Below, one piece after another: positions 1-8,200 of a stretch of 24,989 nucleotides of DNA. The position numbers and the translations under genes were made by a program. The notes beneath the pieces are model-generated. The model had not been told where the DNA came from, made no database searches, and saw nothing but the letters and a program-made list of their open reading frames with translations. Origin of the DNA: CAZFBR01 sp035353495 [NCBI: uncultured bacterium] (lineage in GTDB: Bacteria; DAOPZR01); assembly GCA_964517215.1 (NCBI GenBank), contig CAZFBR010000017.1, positions 1-24,989 of the forward strand. Reading direction: 5' to 3'. Numbering within the stretch: the first letter of the stretch is position 1; the number at the start of each line of letters is the position of its first letter.

Positions 1-69
1 GCCGGGCTTGCGGTTATGCTGCTGGCGGTTTCAGCGCTGGCGGCGCCGGCTAATCGGGGTGTGTGATAG
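1..69 (+). pseudogene. 5' fragment of the M6 protease gene: signal peptide followed by tandem stops TGA TAG
   Basis: In the same frame as the downstream protease, positions 1-63 encode the end of a typical signal peptide: a hydrophobic Leu/Val/Ala core starting at or before an ATG at 16, then an Ala-Leu-Ala-Ala-Pro cleavage-like region. Two consecutive stops follow, TGA at 64-66 and TAG at 67-69. From position 70 the same frame resumes with recognisable M6 propeptide sequence (TVFSVRLWGDE, then GYAIIRDG and WYYAGLE). The frame is therefore unbroken apart from the two stops, which suggests substitutions and not an indel. The gene may start before the window. Whether it is a true pseudogene or a sequence error cannot be told from here. 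Confidence 0.55.
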
Positions 70-231
70 ACGTATCATCAACCCGCCGGCACGGTCTTTT
101 CCGTCCGGCTCTGGGGTGATGAGCGTCAACTGCTGCACGAAACTGCGGACGGCTATGCCATCATCCGTGACGGTCGCGACGGGGTCTGGTATTACGCCGG
201 ACTGGAACGGGGGGCGCTGGTATCCACCGGG

Positions 232-1866
232 GTGCGCGCTGATGCCCAACCCCCGGCGGAACTCGCGCTGCATCTGCGGGCCACGACGTCGGAAACCGTG
301 CCGGTGGCGCCGGGTATGCGGGGGGCGCCGCGGCTGACTGCGGCCCGCCGGGCGGTGGCGGCGGCGCCGGCGGCGGCGCCGGGAGCCAACGGCAAACTGC
401 TGGTGGTGCTGTGCGAATGGAGCGGGGCCGGGCCGTTCAATACCGTCAACATCGCCGCATTCAACACCCTGTTCAACGGCGCGGCATATAATGGCGTCGG
501 CAGCATGCACGACTATTACAATGAGGTGTCGTACGGGAAATTCAATTTTCTGGCCACGGTGACCGGCAATGCCGGCGGCGGCGACTGGCTGGATGTGACG
601 ACGATTGACAGCGGCAATACTTACGCGTATTTCTGCAATGGCGCGAGCGGGATGGGGGCGTATCCGCAGAACAGCCAGGGCTTGGTCGAGTATGTGACCA
701 GGGCGATTGACAACCGGGTCGATTTTTCGCAATTCGACATGGACCATGACGGCTATGTCGACGGGGTGGCGATCGTTTTTGCCGGTGATGCCGATGGCTC
801 GCTGGACAAATTCTGGCCGCATGCGTGGGCGCTTAACGAGCATGAATACATGACCGGCGACGGGGTCAAGGTAAATTCGTATTACATTTCGCGTGAACTG
901 GAGCCGTCGAACACGGCTGAAATCGGGGTGCATTGCCATGAGTACGGCCATGTGCTGGGCCTGCCCGACCTCTATGATTACACCTACACCAGTTACGGTG
1001 TCGGCAACTATGATTTGATGGCTATGGGCAATTATCTCGGGGCGGTGCCCAGCCGGCAACCCGCCCAGCTTTCCGCCTGGTCGAAGAAGCAGCTGGGGTG
1101 GCTGTCGCCGACGACGGCGACGTTCGGGATGCAGACCCTGGCGCAGGTCGAGAATACTGCGGCGGCGCTCCAGGTGCCGCTGACCCTCAACAACACGACG
1201 GAGTACTTCCTCATTGAAAACCGGCAAAAAACGGGGTTTGACGCCCTGCTGCCCGGCACCGGCCTGCTGATTTATCACGTCGACGAGGCGGTGTACGCCG
1301 CCAATCCGAGCCGGCCGAATGACAATCGCTCCCACAAAACGGTTGACGTCGAATGCGCCGACGGGCTTGACTCAAGCGGGTTCGACCATCTCGACCGCAT
1401 GGATAATGACGGGGATGCGCTTGATTATTGGTATGCGGGCAACAAGATGCTGTTTGACGGAACCAGCAACCCGAACACCAACATGTACGACGGCCATGCT
1501 TCCGGCATCAGTGTGAGCGAAATCTCCGCTTCCGGCGGGCTCATGACGTTCAAGCTGCTGACACCGTTTGCCAACCAGATGGGCAACCGGTCGGCGGTTG
1601 CCTATCCCAATCCGTTCAACCTGGCCATCAGCAATACCGTGCGTATCCGCACGCAACCGGTATCAGAAGCGCGGCGCATCAGGATCTGCAATCTGCGCGG
1701 AATGCAGGTGCGCGAATTCGGGCAGAACGAAATCGGTGAAGATGGCATTGTTGACTGGGACGGCAGCACTGATAACGGGGGCAAGGTCGCCAGCGGCACC
1801 TATTTGCTGATCATTACTGATATAAGCGGGAACGAAACGATCGGTCATTTTACACTGGTTCGGTAG
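232..1866 (+). CDS. Secreted M6-family metalloprotease with C-terminal T9SS/FlgD-like sorting domain (5' end interrupted)
   Basis: A zinc endopeptidase of the immune-inhibitor-A/M6 type, expected to act outside the cell. GTG 232 is only the first legal start after the stops at 64-69. Homology reaches back to position 70, so this start is an artefact of the interruption. Order of parts: propeptide end, an Ala/Pro linker (about 340-390), then the catalytic domain opening with KLLVVLCEW. The zinc site HEYGH at 937-951 is followed by GLPDLYD, the family hallmark. The last ~90 residues (about 1585-1863) carry YPNPFN, a central ICNLRGMQV strand, WDGSTDNGGKVASGTYLL and a terminal FTLVR. This pattern matches T9SS C-terminal sorting domains and the related FlgD Ig-like fold. 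The stop is TAG. comEA follows 33 bp downstream in the same frame. Family assignment is strong; secretion by T9SS is inference. Confidence 0.85.
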   Translation: MRADAQPPAELALHLRATTSETVPVAPGMRGAPRLTAARRAVAAAPAAAPGANGKLLVVLCEWSGAGPFNTVNIAAFNTLFNGAAYNGVGSMHDYYNEVSYGKFNFLATVTGNAGGGDWLDVTTIDSGNTYAYFCNGASGMGAYPQNSQGLVEYVTRAIDNRVDFSQFDMDHDGYVDGVAIVFAGDADGSLDKFWPHAWALNEHEYMTGDGVKVNSYYISRELEPSNTAEIGVHCHEYGHVLGLPDLYDYTYTSYGVGNYDLMAMGNYLGAVPSRQPAQLSAWSKKQLGWLSPTTATFGMQTLAQVENTAAALQVPLTLNNTTEYFLIENRQKTGFDALLPGTGLLIYHVDEAVYAANPSRPNDNRSHKTVDVECADGLDSSGFDHLDRMDNDGDALDYWYAGNKMLFDGTSNPNTNMYDGHASGISVSEISASGGLMTFKLLTPFANQMGNRSAVAYPNPFNLAISNTVRIRTQPVSEARRIRICNLRGMQVREFGQNEIGEDGIVDWDGSTDNGGKVASGTYLLIITDISGNETIGHFTLVR

Positions 1867-1868
1867 CC

Positions 1869-1888
1869 GCCGGCGCGTGCGCGCCGGC
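1869..1888 (+). promoter_or_regulatory. GC-rich inverted repeat between the protease stop and the comEA ribosome binding site
   Basis: Nine-base arms GCCGGCGCG (1869-1877) and CGCGCCGGC (1880-1888) are exact reverse complements around a 2-base centre. They would fold as a strong hairpin with a slightly larger loop. The AGGAGG ribosome binding site begins just after it (from about 1889) and the comEA ATG is at 1900. There is no T-tract, so it is not a classical intrinsic terminator. It could damp read-through or affect comEA translation, or be chance in GC-rich DNA. Confidence 0.35.
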
Positions 1889-1899
1889 AGGAGGCCGCC

Positions 1900-2577
1900 A
1901 TGGCGGATCTGCAGCAGCGGCAGGGAATGGCGTTGCTGCTGGCGCTGGCAATTGCCGGCGGCGGCTGGTGGTGGTTTGTCCGGTCACGACCCCCGGATTT
2001 GCCGCTGCCGCCGGTAGCGGTTGCCCCGCCGGCCAATGATTCGGCTGCGCCTCCTGCAGTTGTCCCGCCTGCGATAATATCCGTCACGATTGAAGGAGAG
2101 GTACGGTCACCGGGCTGTTATCAGCTGCCGGCCGGCAGCACCCTGCGCGCCGCGCTGGCCAGGGCCGGCGGCCTGACGGATGCCGCGCGCAGCGCGGCGT
2201 TGACACTCGAGGTGCCGCTGCACGCGGATACGACGATTTATGTCCCGCCGCAACTGCTGCCGGGACGGTTTACGGCGACCGCGCCGCTGACGGATCGCGA
2301 CCTGCTCCATCTTCCCCGCCGGCACGCGGTGCCGGCTTCCGGGAACACGCCGGAACGCGCGGCAGCGAATAGCGTCGCTGCCGGTGACCAAATCAATCTG
2401 AACACCGCCACCCGTGAGCAATTGCTGACCCTGCCGCGGATCGGGCCGAAAACCGCCGACGCGATTCTTGAGTATCGCGCCAAGGTGGGTCGCTTGCGTT
2501 CGCTTGATGAACTGCGCAATATTCCGCGTATCGGCGACAAAACCCTGGCCGCGTTGCGTGATCGCGTGACGCTGTAA
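1900..2577 (+). CDS. comEA: ComEA-like DNA-binding competence protein (SLBB plus helix-hairpin-helix)
   Basis: A 225-residue protein expected to bind incoming double-stranded DNA on the outer face of the inner membrane and hand it to ComEC. A single N-terminal membrane anchor (about residues 9-28, ending WWWFVRSR) is followed by a Pro/Ala-rich spacer. An SLBB domain comes next (about 60-125, with GEVRSPGCYQLPAGSTL and ARAGGLTDAA). The C-terminal part (about 165-225) has two helix-hairpin-helix motifs: INLNTATREQLLTLPRIGPKTA and ELRNIPRIGDKTLAALR. That order is the classical ComEA architecture. The start is well supported by AGGAGG six bases before ATG 1900. comEC begins 4 bp after the TAA, so the two are almost certainly co-transcribed. 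Confidence 0.9.
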   Translation: MADLQQRQGMALLLALAIAGGGWWWFVRSRPPDLPLPPVAVAPPANDSAAPPAVVPPAIISVTIEGEVRSPGCYQLPAGSTLRAALARAGGLTDAARSAALTLEVPLHADTTIYVPPQLLPGRFTATAPLTDRDLLHLPRRHAVPASGNTPERAAANSVAAGDQINLNTATREQLLTLPRIGPKTADAILEYRAKVGRLRSLDELRNIPRIGDKTLAALRDRVTL

Positions 2578-2581
2578 CTGC

Positions 2582-4753
2582 GTGAGCCGTTACCCGCTGC
2601 TCTGGTTTCTGACCGGACTGGTGGCGGGGATCGGTGCGGAGGCAAACGCTGCTGCGCCGACGGCAACGGCGGTGGTGGTGGCCGCGCTGGTGCTGGGTGC
2701 CGGCTGGCTGGCGACCGGGCGCACAGCGACGGTCCTGCCGTCGCTGCCGGGGGTGATGGCCGGCTGGCTGGTGGTGACGGCGGCCCCGCTGCCGACCCTG
2801 CCGGTGGAACTGGCGCTGCGCCGTCAGTTCGATGGCCTGGTGCGGGTGACTGCCGACGCCGGCGGCGGACGGTACGGCGCGGCATTATCCCGGGACGGGG
2901 AATGGGTGCCGCTGCTGGTGACCATGCCGGATACGGCAACGTCTGCGCCCGGTGCGGTATGGCAGGCGGCGGGCGCCGTGCGGGAAGCGCTTGGCGCGCG
3001 CTGGCCGGGCGGTTTCGACTATCACGCGCACCTCGGTCGCAACGGGTATGCCGGGCTGGCAACGCTGCGCACGGTGCGGCTGGTGCAGGCGGGCGAGCCG
3101 GGGTGGCGCGCGCGGCTGTGGTCCTGGCGGCGGATGGCGCGCGAGCATACGCGCACGGCGCTGGGTGCGCGCGGCGACTGGGCGGTGGCGTTCTTTTTCG
3201 GTGAACAGGCGGGACTTGATCCCGAAGAACAGCAGCGCCTGCAGGTGGCGGGTCTGGGCCATATTCTCGCGGTGTCGGGTTTGAATGTGGGCCTGGTGGC
3301 GTGGCTGGCGGCGGGCCTCGGCTTTTTCCTGCCGCGCTGGCCGCGCCTGGTGTGGACGGGTGCGGCAGTGGCGGCCTATGCCCTGCTCGTCGGTTTTCAG
3401 CCGTCGGTGGCGCGGGCCGCGCTCATGCTGCTCGCGGCCCTGCTGCCGCCGCTGTTGTCGCGGCCGGTGATCGGGGTGCATACGGTGTCGCTGGCGGCCG
3501 TGCTGATTCTGCTCGCGGATCCGTGGTCGCTGTTCGCCCCCGGTTTCCAGCTGTCGTTTGTCGTCGCCTTTTTCCTGGTCTGGGCGGCCGCCAACTGGCC
3601 GCGGCTGACTGTCGCGTGGTGGGGCGCACCCGCCCTGGCGGCGGTGGCGCAACTGGCGGCGACGCCGCTCATGCTGCACTATTTCAATTTCTGCGCGCCG
3701 GCTGCGCTGGCGGTCAACATCATCCTGCTGCCGACCTTTGCCTGGCTGCTGGTCTGGGCGCTGATTGCGGTTGTGCCGTGGCCGCTGCTGGCGTCACCCG
3801 CCGCGGCGCTCTTTGCCGCCCAGGTCGACGGCTTGCAGGCGGTGGCCGAATTGGGCGAGCGCTGCTGGCGGCATGTGAACCTGCCGCCGCCGCCGGTGTG
3901 GTGGCAGGGCGCGGTCTATGCCCTGCTGCTGCTGGTGCTCTGGCCGCCGCTGCGCCGGCGTGCGGTCTGGCTGCTGGCGCTGGCGGCGCTGCTGGCACTG
4001 CCGCTGGTGCAGACGGTCCCGCCGCGGGTCGACATCTGTGAGGTCGGCCTGGGTGATGCCGTTCTCCTGCATGGCAGCGATGAAGACATGCTGATCGATG
4101 CCGGACCGGCGACGGGCGCACGCCTGCTGCTGCAGCAGCTGCGGGTGCGGGGGGTCAACCGCCTGGCCCGGGTGATCATCACGCATCCCGACGAGGATCA
4201 TTGCGGTGGATTGCCGCTGCTGCTGCGGGAAGTGCCGGTCGGCGTGGTGCTGCACCGCGACTGGACGGGTGCGGACACAGCGTCGCAGCTGGCCGTGGCG
4301 GCACTGGCGGCGGCGGGTGTGCGGCAGCAGCCGGTTGACCGGGTGATGACGCTGGCGTGGCGGGAGGGGACGCTGACCATTTTCCCGCCTGGCGGCGCCT
4401 CGACCAATGACCGTTCGCTGGTGGTGCGGCTGGTCACGCGGCGGCAGGCGTTTCTCTTTGCCGCGGACATCGAAGAGGCGGGCGTTGATTCCCTGCTGGC
4501 GCTGGGGCTGCCGCTGACCGCGACGGCGCTCAAGCTGCCGCATCATGGGGCGCACAATGACCGGCTGCCGGCGCTGCTGGCGGCGGTGCGGCCGCAGGTG
4601 GCGGTGGTCACTGCGCCGCTGCGGAATCGCTTTTCCTTTCCGCATCCGGCGACGCTGACCGCGCTGCAGGCGGCCGGGGTGACCGTGCGCCAGACCGGCC
4701 GGGAAGGCCGGATCAGCTTTCCGCTCGATGATGACCTGAAAGGGATTCCTTGA
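2582..4753 (+). CDS. comEC: ComEC/Rec2 family DNA-uptake channel with C-terminal metallo-beta-lactamase domain
   Basis: A 723-residue polytopic inner-membrane protein, of usual ComEC length, expected to form the channel through which one DNA strand enters the cytoplasm. The N-terminal region is hydrophobic with a soluble DUF4131/OB-like segment. The central competence domain contains HILAVSGLNVGLVAWL (about 224-239) and a run of membrane helices. The C-terminal part from about residue 481 (DICEVGLGDAVLL) is a metallo-beta-lactamase domain. Its metal motif is H535-x-D537-x-D539-H540 in THPDEDHCGG, and it also has LPHHGAHN (H654, H655). The start is GTG 2582, four bases after comEA, with no strong ribosome binding site; translational coupling is likely. 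The signature usually written SGLHVG reads SGLNVG here. The rest of the family features are intact. Confidence 0.92.
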   Translation: MSRYPLLWFLTGLVAGIGAEANAAAPTATAVVVAALVLGAGWLATGRTATVLPSLPGVMAGWLVVTAAPLPTLPVELALRRQFDGLVRVTADAGGGRYGAALSRDGEWVPLLVTMPDTATSAPGAVWQAAGAVREALGARWPGGFDYHAHLGRNGYAGLATLRTVRLVQAGEPGWRARLWSWRRMAREHTRTALGARGDWAVAFFFGEQAGLDPEEQQRLQVAGLGHILAVSGLNVGLVAWLAAGLGFFLPRWPRLVWTGAAVAAYALLVGFQPSVARAALMLLAALLPPLLSRPVIGVHTVSLAAVLILLADPWSLFAPGFQLSFVVAFFLVWAAANWPRLTVAWWGAPALAAVAQLAATPLMLHYFNFCAPAALAVNIILLPTFAWLLVWALIAVVPWPLLASPAAALFAAQVDGLQAVAELGERCWRHVNLPPPPVWWQGAVYALLLLVLWPPLRRRAVWLLALAALLALPLVQTVPPRVDICEVGLGDAVLLHGSDEDMLIDAGPATGARLLLQQLRVRGVNRLARVIITHPDEDHCGGLPLLLREVPVGVVLHRDWTGADTASQLAVAALAAAGVRQQPVDRVMTLAWREGTLTIFPPGGASTNDRSLVVRLVTRRQAFLFAADIEEAGVDSLLALGLPLTATALKLPHHGAHNDRLPALLAAVRPQVAVVTAPLRNRFSFPHPATLTALQAAGVTVRQTGREGRISFPLDDDLKGIP

Positions 4754-4778
4754 CCATGCCCCGACGGTGAGTTACACT
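4750..4778 (+). promoter_or_regulatory. Candidate sigma70-type promoter for the MCE-TPR unit, overlapping the comEC stop
   Basis: TTGACC at 4750-4755 and TACACT at 4773-4778 are separated by exactly 17 bp. The -35 box overlaps the comEC stop codon (TGA 4751-4753). Transcription would begin near 4785, leaving a leader of only about 11 nt before ATG 4796. That short leader weakens the call, but hexamers and spacing are good for such GC-rich DNA. Confidence 0.4.
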
Positions 4779-4795
4779 TGCGCCGGGAGCGGAAA

Positions 4796-5296
4796 ATGAC
4801 AATACCCGACAGCGGTGGTGGTGTCAACGAGGCGGGCATGGCTGAGGCCGGCGGTGTGCCGGTGTCTCCGCGCCGGCGTCGGCAGCTGCTGGCGCTGCTC
4901 ATCCTGCTGGCGGCAGCGGCACTGGCAATGGCCTGGTGGCGGCGTCATGATGCATCCGGCGGAGTGCCGGCAGTCACCCGGTTGCTGTATGTCCGCTGCC
5001 CGACGGCGGACGGCCTGCAGGCGGGCGACCGGGTGATGGCGGGCGCTGCCGCCGTCGGCATGGTGACGGATGTGAAGCTGCTGGCGGACGGGGTGTTCAT
5101 CACCTGCCGGTTTGAGGAACTGCCCCGGCTCATCCTGCCCGTGCGTGCGGCGATCCGCGCGGGAGCCGGAACGGAGCGCATGCTCGTCCTGACCGGCAGC
5201 GCCGGCGACGGCGAATTGCTGCAGGCACGCGATATGCTGGTTGGCGAAAGTGAAATCGAGTTGCCCGGCGAACTGGCGCCGCTGCGCCTGCCGTGA
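4796..5296 (+). CDS. Small membrane-anchored MCE/MlaD-like protein
   Basis: 166 residues from ATG 4796, chosen over an in-frame TTG at 4778 because GGGAG lies six bases upstream. A cytoplasmic tail ends in RRRR, followed by one membrane helix (about 31-48) and a periplasmic domain. The domain reads CPTADGLQAGDRV, then AAVGMVTDVKLLADGVFITCRF, then a PVRAAIRAGAG stretch and MLVLTGSAGDGELL. This is the order of an MCE domain: the GL-x-GD-x-V opening, the VG-x-V-x-D-V strand pair, the P-x-x-x-A-x-IR segment and the closing strand. MCE proteins move lipids between membranes, usually with an ABC permease (MlaE) and ATPase (MlaF); neither is present in the window. Its stop overlaps the TPR gene start (GTGA). 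MCE membership is a pattern call; a generic envelope protein remains possible. Confidence 0.55.
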   Translation: MTIPDSGGGVNEAGMAEAGGVPVSPRRRRQLLALLILLAAAALAMAWWRRHDASGGVPAVTRLLYVRCPTADGLQAGDRVMAGAAAVGMVTDVKLLADGVFITCRFEELPRLILPVRAAIRAGAGTERMLVLTGSAGDGELLQARDMLVGESEIELPGELAPLRLP

Positions 5297-8200
5297 ACCG
5301 GCTTGCGGCACGCTGCCTCGCGGCGCTGGTGCTGGTGCTGGCGGCGGCGGTGTTCCCGGCGGCGGCCGACGACTATGCGGCGGCGCAGGCCCTGCTGCAG
5401 GCGGGCCAGCCGGCCCGGGCGCAGGCGCTGCTTGACCGCCTGCTGATCCGCCAGCCGGACAACATGCGCGCGCGCTATCTTCGCGGCCAGGCCCTGCAGC
5501 AGCAGCAGCGCTGGGATGCGGCCCTCAACGATTATGTGCAGGTGCTGACGGTGGCGCCCAACGATGCGGCGGTGCATCTCAATATCGGCTATATTTATCT
5601 CGTCCAGAATCAGCGCCTCGCCGCCCGCCAGGAACTGGCGGCGGCGCTGGCGGCGAATCCGGCGCCGGCAGTTGCGGCGCTGGCGCACTGGTACTTGTTC
5701 CGCATTGACGAAACGGAGAACCCGGCGGCGGCATTGGCGCAGGTGCGGGCGGCGCTGCAGGCGCGCGCGGATGACTGGCGCGAATTTGCCCCGGCGCTGG
5801 CGTTCTTGCGGCGGCATGACCAGCCGCTGGCGCTGGCCCTGACGGAAAAGCTCTGGCAACAGCAGCCGCGTCCCGAATTTGCCGTGGCGCTGGCGGAACA
5901 ATACCGTTCCGCAGGCCGTGCGGCCGAGGCGGTGCCGGTGCTGCAAGCGGCAACCCGGCGCTGGCCGGATAATGCCGGCCTGTGGCGGGCGCTGGCCGGC
6001 GAACCGACGGCGGCTGCAGCGGAGCGGATGGCGGCGTATCGGCGGGTCTGGCAGCTGACCGGCGAGCGTGCGGCCTTGCGTCAGGCAGCAGCCGTTGCGG
6101 GCCGGCCGGCCGAAGCGCTGGCCTGCTGGCGCGAGCTGCTGCGGCTGGAGACAACCCCGGAGCTGCTGCTCGATGCGGCGGCAGCGGCGCTGGCGGCGGG
6201 TGACCGGGCCCAGGCCAAATACTGGACGACGGACGCTGTGGCCCGCCGGCCCCGCGACGCGCGCGGGCAGTTTTTGCGCGCCACCATCGCCTGGGCGGAC
6301 GGCGATGCGGCCGGCGCGGCGGCGGCGGCGGAACAGGGTCTCGCGCTGGGGTGGGACGCAACGGTGGCGGAACGGCTGGTAGACCAGTATCTTGCCGCCG
6401 GCAGGGAAGGACAGGCGGAGGCGCTGGCGGCACGGCTGGCCGCGGCGCCGGGCGGACAGGGGCGGGCGGCAGTGGCGCGAATCCGCCTGACCCAGGGCCG
6501 GGTGCGGCTGGCGCGGGGCGAGGCGGCGGCGGCGGTGGCGGCGCTGCAGGCGGCGGTGGCCGCCGGGGCTGCCGGCCCGGAAATGCAGGCGCTGCTCGGT
6601 GAGGCGCTGGCGCGCAGCGGCGACCGGGTCGGTGCGGTTGCCGCCCTGGCGGCGGCGGGCGAGCATCCGCGCGCCCTGCTGGTGCGGGCGGAACTGGCCC
6701 GGATCGACAATGACACCCCGGCGTATGCCGCCCATTTGCGCCGCTATTTGGCGGCGGGCGGCCGCGAGGCGAGCGCACTGGTCAACTGGTCGCTGCTGCT
6801 GCGCCAGGTGGCGGATGCGCGCCTGGCTGCGGAATTTTTGCAGCGGCATGCCGCAGATACGGCGCCTCAGCTCTGGCTGGCACTGGGCGCGGCCTGGCAG
6901 GATGCCGGACTGCCGCAACTGGCGCTGCCGGCGCTGGCTCGTGCCGCAACGTTGCTGGCTGCGCCGTCCGCCGAACTGACGGTGCGCCTGCTGCGGGTGC
7001 ATGAGCAGCTGGGACACTGGTCGCAGGTGACGGAACTGGCACGGCACATGCTCCGCTCCGGCGGCGATCACGTGCTGGCGCAGCTGGCGCTGGCTCGGGC
7101 CGCGCTGGCGGGTGCGAATGCGCCGGCAGCGGCTGAGCATGCGCGCCAGGCGCTGGCGCTGCGTCCCGGTTTGCCGGCGGCGAACTGCGAACTGGGACGG
7201 GCGCTGCTGGCCGGTCGCGACTATCATGGTGCGGCGCGCGCGCTGCGGGCCGCTTGGGGTGGTGCTCCGGCCGGCGTGGTGGCGCTGCTGGCGGGTCGGG
7301 CGGAACTGGGCGCGCGGCATTATCCGGAAGCGGCGGCGGCGCTGGCCAAGGCGCAGGCGGCGGGAATGGCGGTGCCGGCGGCCGAGCTGGCCGCGGCATG
7401 GCGCGGGACCGGTCGCGCGGCATTGCTGGCGGATCGGTTGGCCCGGGCGGAGCAGTGCCTGACCCGGGCGGAAGCGGCACAAGCGACGATGGAGGGAAAC
7501 TGGCTGCGCGGCCGGCTGGCACTGGCCCGCGGCGATGCTGCCGGGGCGCGTGCCTGTTGGACGGCAGGCCTGCAGCAGCAGCCCGGTGCGGCGCGGTTGC
7601 AGGTTGCGCTGGCCCGGCTCGATGCGGTGACGCAGCCGGCACTGGCGCTGGCGCGGTTGCGGCAGGTGCCGCACCTGACGGCGGATGATTACCTGCTGCG
7701 CAGCACCCTGGCGCTGGCGGCGGGAGACAGCGCGGCGGCCGGTGCCGATGGCGCAGCCGCGTGGCGCGGCGGAATGCGGACCGCACCGCTGGCCCTGATG
7801 CTGGCGGCCCTGCACCGCGACAGTGCTGGCGTCGAGTACTGCGAACAGGCGCGGCAACTGGCGCCTGATTCACCGGCGGTTCAGGAACAGGCGGCGCGGT
7901 TGCTGGCGGCGCGTGGCGCCGGCGCGCAGGCGCTGGCGGTCTGTGCGGCGGCGCGCCAGACGGGCACGGCAACGCCGGCAACGGCACAGCTGGCGTTGCG
8001 CCTGCTGCTGGCCCGCGGTGACGCGGCCGGGGCGCAGGCCTGGCTCGATTTGGTTCCGGAGAGCGACGCCGGCGGGCGCGAACTGCGCGCGCAGGTGGCG
8101 CTGACGCGGGGCGATGTGGCGCAGGTGCGCCAGCTGCTCACGGGACTGCCGGCCGGCCGCGAGGCGGATCTGCTCCGCGCGCAGCTGCTGGTGCATGACG

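Noticed and set aside
64-69. Selenocysteine (TGA) or pyrrolysine (TAG) recoding in the protease, or genome-wide TAG reassignment
   Set aside because: Two different stops lie side by side, and no M6 homologue is known to me with either residue there. TAG also ends the protease, TPR and helicase genes at family-appropriate points, so it functions as a stop in this genome.
340-390. GCG/GCC-rich tandem tract in the protease gene
   Set aside because: It is explained by an Ala/Pro linker between propeptide and catalytic domain; no unit repeats exactly enough to be a mobile or CRISPR-type repeat.
31-1335. 434-codon minus-strand open frame over the protease
   Set aside because: Antisense shadow of the M6 gene; the plus-strand frame has the zinc motif and sorting domain.
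4945-7857. 970-codon open frame on the minus strand
   Set aside because: Antisense to the MCE-like and TPR genes. The product is Arg/Gln-rich low complexity, typical of GC-rich shadow frames.
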